DNA from: Sphingomonas sp. S-NIH.Pt15_0812
GTDB lineage: Bacteria; Pseudomonadota; Alphaproteobacteria; Sphingomonadales; Sphingomonadaceae
Assembly (NCBI RefSeq): GCF_003951315.1
Contig: NZ_QLJH01000047.1
Span: 1-16,040, forward strand
DNA length: 16,040 nt
Reading direction: 5' to 3'
The notes beneath the pieces are model-generated. The model made no database searches. It was not told the origin of the DNA and saw only the letters and a list, made by a program, of their open reading frames with translations. Below are positions 14,542-16,040 of this stretch, piece by piece. The position numbers and the translations under genes were made by a program. The first letter of the stretch is position 1. The number at the start of each line of letters is the position of its first letter.

Positions 14542-15582
14542 TATCCAGGCGCCATAGGGATCGCACTCGGCCAATTGTCGTGTCCGGCCGTCCGGCCAAT
14601 GGGTCATTGTCAGACGGACCGCGTCGCGCGCCGGCGTCCACTCCAGGCCGATTACGGCCAGGGGATGCCGGTCATCGGCGCGCGCGCCGGCCGGTTGTAA
14701 AGCTGCGACCACGTCTCGGCGTTCGTCCGCCGCCAGATATTGCATGACCATCGAGTGGAGCACGACCCGGAGGCATCCGTCCACTTGTACCGTGGCAAGC
14801 CGATCCGGGAGCCAGGCACCGGCGCTATCCTGATCCAGTCGGGGCGGATGACGCCGGGCGATGGCGAGCGCGCGGGTCAGTCGATCCATCGGTTGGACCT
14901 GATCGACGAACAGATGGTCGAGCAGGCGCTCGCAGGCGGCGGCATCCTCGATCCGGATCGGCGCCAGATCGACGCCGCGCGCGGTCCGGACATCCAGCGT
15001 GGTCGCCGGCGGGGGAGGAGCACACCCGATCGGGGGAATCGTCAGTTCGGAAGAGGGATCGCCAGCAATGGTCCCGCCCAAATTGTGGCGGTAGCGGCCG
15101 AGATTGAGGTTCAGCCCCGCACTCGCACCGATTTCGAGCAGGTCGACCGGCATCGCGAATATCTGGCCAAGATGCGGCAGCACGGCGGCGAAGGCGGCGG
15201 ACCGAGCGACCTCGATGGTCTGGGTCGGGTGCTTCGGGCGCTCGGCGATGGCCAGGTCGCCCATCGTCAGGGGGGTGCGTGCCGCATGGTCGACATCGAC
15301 CGTTTCTCCACCAAACAGGGCGGCGAGCGGCGCGATGCCTCCCCGTCGCGCCAAGGCATGAAGCGCGCTGTGGAAGCGAATCGCGACGGCCGCGCTTGCC
15401 CGGTTGCCCGGCCGCTCCGCCATCATCGTTGCGGTATATGGGGCGACCTTCAAATGCCGCGCCCCGGCAAGCAGCAGAGCCGCGACGAAGGGCGAGCCGA
15501 AGCCATGGGCGACCCGTGCTTGATCCTCCAGATAGGCGCGGGCCGCCGCCAGGCCGGCATCGGATGGGTGTGGAACAGCCAT
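14527..15582 (-). CDS. DUF2332 family protein
   Basis: This 351-residue protein matches DUF2332 in layout: the N-terminus LEDQARVAHGFGSPFVAALL, then HSALHALARRGG and a central LLEIGASAGLNLNLGRYRH (149-167). A segment VVLHSMVMQYL and a C-terminus HWPDGRTRQLAECDPYGAWI follow. The function of DUF2332 is not known. The EIGASAGLNL segment resembles motif I of Rossmann methyltransferases, which is my inference only. There is no signal peptide or membrane segment, so it is likely cytosolic. The ATG at 15582 has no good Shine-Dalgarno sequence, but it is where the recognisable family sequence begins. The gene converges on the racemase gene and lies 41 nt downstream of the chemoreceptor remnant on the same strand. 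Confidence 0.85.
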   Translation of the reverse strand: MAVPHPSDAGLAAARAYLEDQARVAHGFGSPFVAALLLAGARHLKVAPYTATMMAERPGNRASAAVAIRFHSALHALARRGGIAPLAALFGGETVDVDHAARTPLTMGDLAIAERPKHPTQTIEVARSAAFAAVLPHLGQIFAMPVDLLEIGASAGLNLNLGRYRHNLGGTIAGDPSSELTIPPIGCAPPPPATTLDVRTARGVDLAPIRIEDAAACERLLDHLFVDQVQPMDRLTRALAIARRHPPRLDQDSAGAWLPDRLATVQVDGCLRVVLHSMVMQYLAADERRDVVAALQPAGARADDRHPLAVIGLEWTPARDAVRLTMTHWPDGRTRQLAECDPYGAWIRCRA

Positions 15583-15623
15583 GGCGGACGGTTGACGAGG
15601 AACGATGATGCGTCCTTCCGACG

Positions 15624-16040
15624 TCAGAAGCTGGTCCAGGCGTCGGCGTCCGCCAGTCGGGCGGACGATCGGGCGGGCGTGACAGGTTCTGCGGCCGCAT
15701 GGCGTGCGGCGACCGGGGTGCGGCTGGTGGAGGCCGGGCGGCCCGTATCGAAGCGCGATGGCTTGACCGTCAGTTCAGCTACCTCACACGTCAATTGCCG
15801 GGCGGTGGCGGAGGTCCGCTCGACCATGGCGGCATTTTGCTGGATGGTGCGGTCCATCGCCGTGATCGCGGCGGCGATCTGTCCGATCGCGGTCGACTAC
15901 GCCTCGTCGTCGGCGGCGATGTGTTCGGCGAGGGTGCTCGCCTGTTCATTGGCTTCGCTGATCGCTCCCATGTAGCGAACGCAGCGGCCGACGACCTTCA
16001 ACGCAATGACCTAGTATCTCAGCGTGCACGTACCATCGAG
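15624..16040 (-). pseudogene. Decayed 3' end of a methyl-accepting chemotaxis protein gene
   Basis: One minus-strand frame shows chemoreceptor C-terminal sequence: MGAISEANEQASTLAEHIAA (16 codons up from a stop), then STAIGQIAAITAMDRTIQQN, then AAMVERTSATARQL. QQNAAMVE is the well-known segment at the end of the MCP signalling/methylation coiled coil. In-frame TAG codons lie at 15897-15899 and 16011-16013, yet the similarity continues on both sides of the first, so the gene is broken. After about 30 residues of Pro/Ala/Arg-rich linker the frame ends AWTSF at a TGA (15624), resembling the xWxxF tether for CheR/CheB. The start and sensor part lie beyond the right edge. A 77-codon piece from the ATG at 15857 stays open but is unlikely to be a functional protein. 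Confidence 0.75.

Noticed and set aside
15855..15857. Start codon of a 77-codon minus-strand gene as a real small protein
   Set aside because: Clear MCP similarity continues upstream of this ATG in the same frame and through a stop, so the short open frame is a piece of a broken gene.
14740..15975. 411-codon plus-strand open frame across DUF2332 and the MCP remnant
   Set aside because: It opposes a recognisable DUF2332 protein, spans two unrelated minus-strand genes and shows no motif.
1..16040. CRISPR arrays, tRNA/rRNA genes, insertion sequences or phage genes
   Set aside because: I saw no regularly spaced repeats, RNA gene signatures, transposase motifs or terminal inverted repeats anywhere in the window.

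Overview
This window looks like a piece of chromosome from a GC-rich alphaproteobacterium, most likely of the Sphingomonas/Sphingomonadaceae type. The evidence is very high GC with strong third-position bias, tightly overlapping genes, an ETF-QO and a UDG-like protein of the alphaproteobacterial kind, and a GTTC-N7-GTTC LexA box (the alphaproteobacterial SOS motif) in front of recA. The placement is an inference from protein style; no ribosomal RNA is present.

Left block, minus strand (4067 down to 1). Read in transcription order, this holds a divergent uracil-DNA glycosylase-like protein, a soluble lytic transglycosylase, moaB, a (2Fe-2S) small subunit of a molybdenum hydroxylase, and the start of a secreted Arg/Pro-rich protein that runs off the left edge. 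The first three are joined by 4-nt and 1-nt overlaps and the fourth follows after 18 nt, so they form one likely operon. MoaB (molybdopterin cofactor synthesis) and the [2Fe-2S] subunit make functional sense together, but no large molybdopterin subunit is seen inside the window.

Middle block, plus strand (4228-8978). Here lie electron-transfer flavoprotein:ubiquinone oxidoreductase, an exported TPR protein, ispE and a short crotonase-family protein. Their overlaps are 26, 4 and 4 nt, so this is a second operon. The 160-bp region between the two divergent operons carries a perfect palindrome (4090-4105) and a GC-rich nested inverted repeat in the ETF-QO leader.

recA (9083-10156) stands alone with its SOS box upstream and a strong hairpin downstream. 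It is followed on the plus strand by a class I SAM-dependent methyltransferase, a glutathione S-transferase, a Tat-exported GH127 (beta-L-arabinofuranosidase-type) glycoside hydrolase and an aspartate/glutamate racemase-family protein.

Right end, minus strand. A DUF2332 protein converges on the racemase gene with 6 nt between the stop codons. The last ~400 bp carry a decayed 3' end of a methyl-accepting chemotaxis protein gene, with in-frame stops and a still recognisable C-terminal tether peptide.

No large mobile element, CRISPR array, RNA gene or defence island is visible. The most notable points are families that have lost expected key residues (UDG-like protein without Fe-S cysteines, crotonase without both catalytic glutamates), the chemoreceptor pseudogene, and several unassigned palindromes near gene starts. 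I see no convincing previously undescribed multi-gene system. There is no gene-free stretch longer than about 160 bp.
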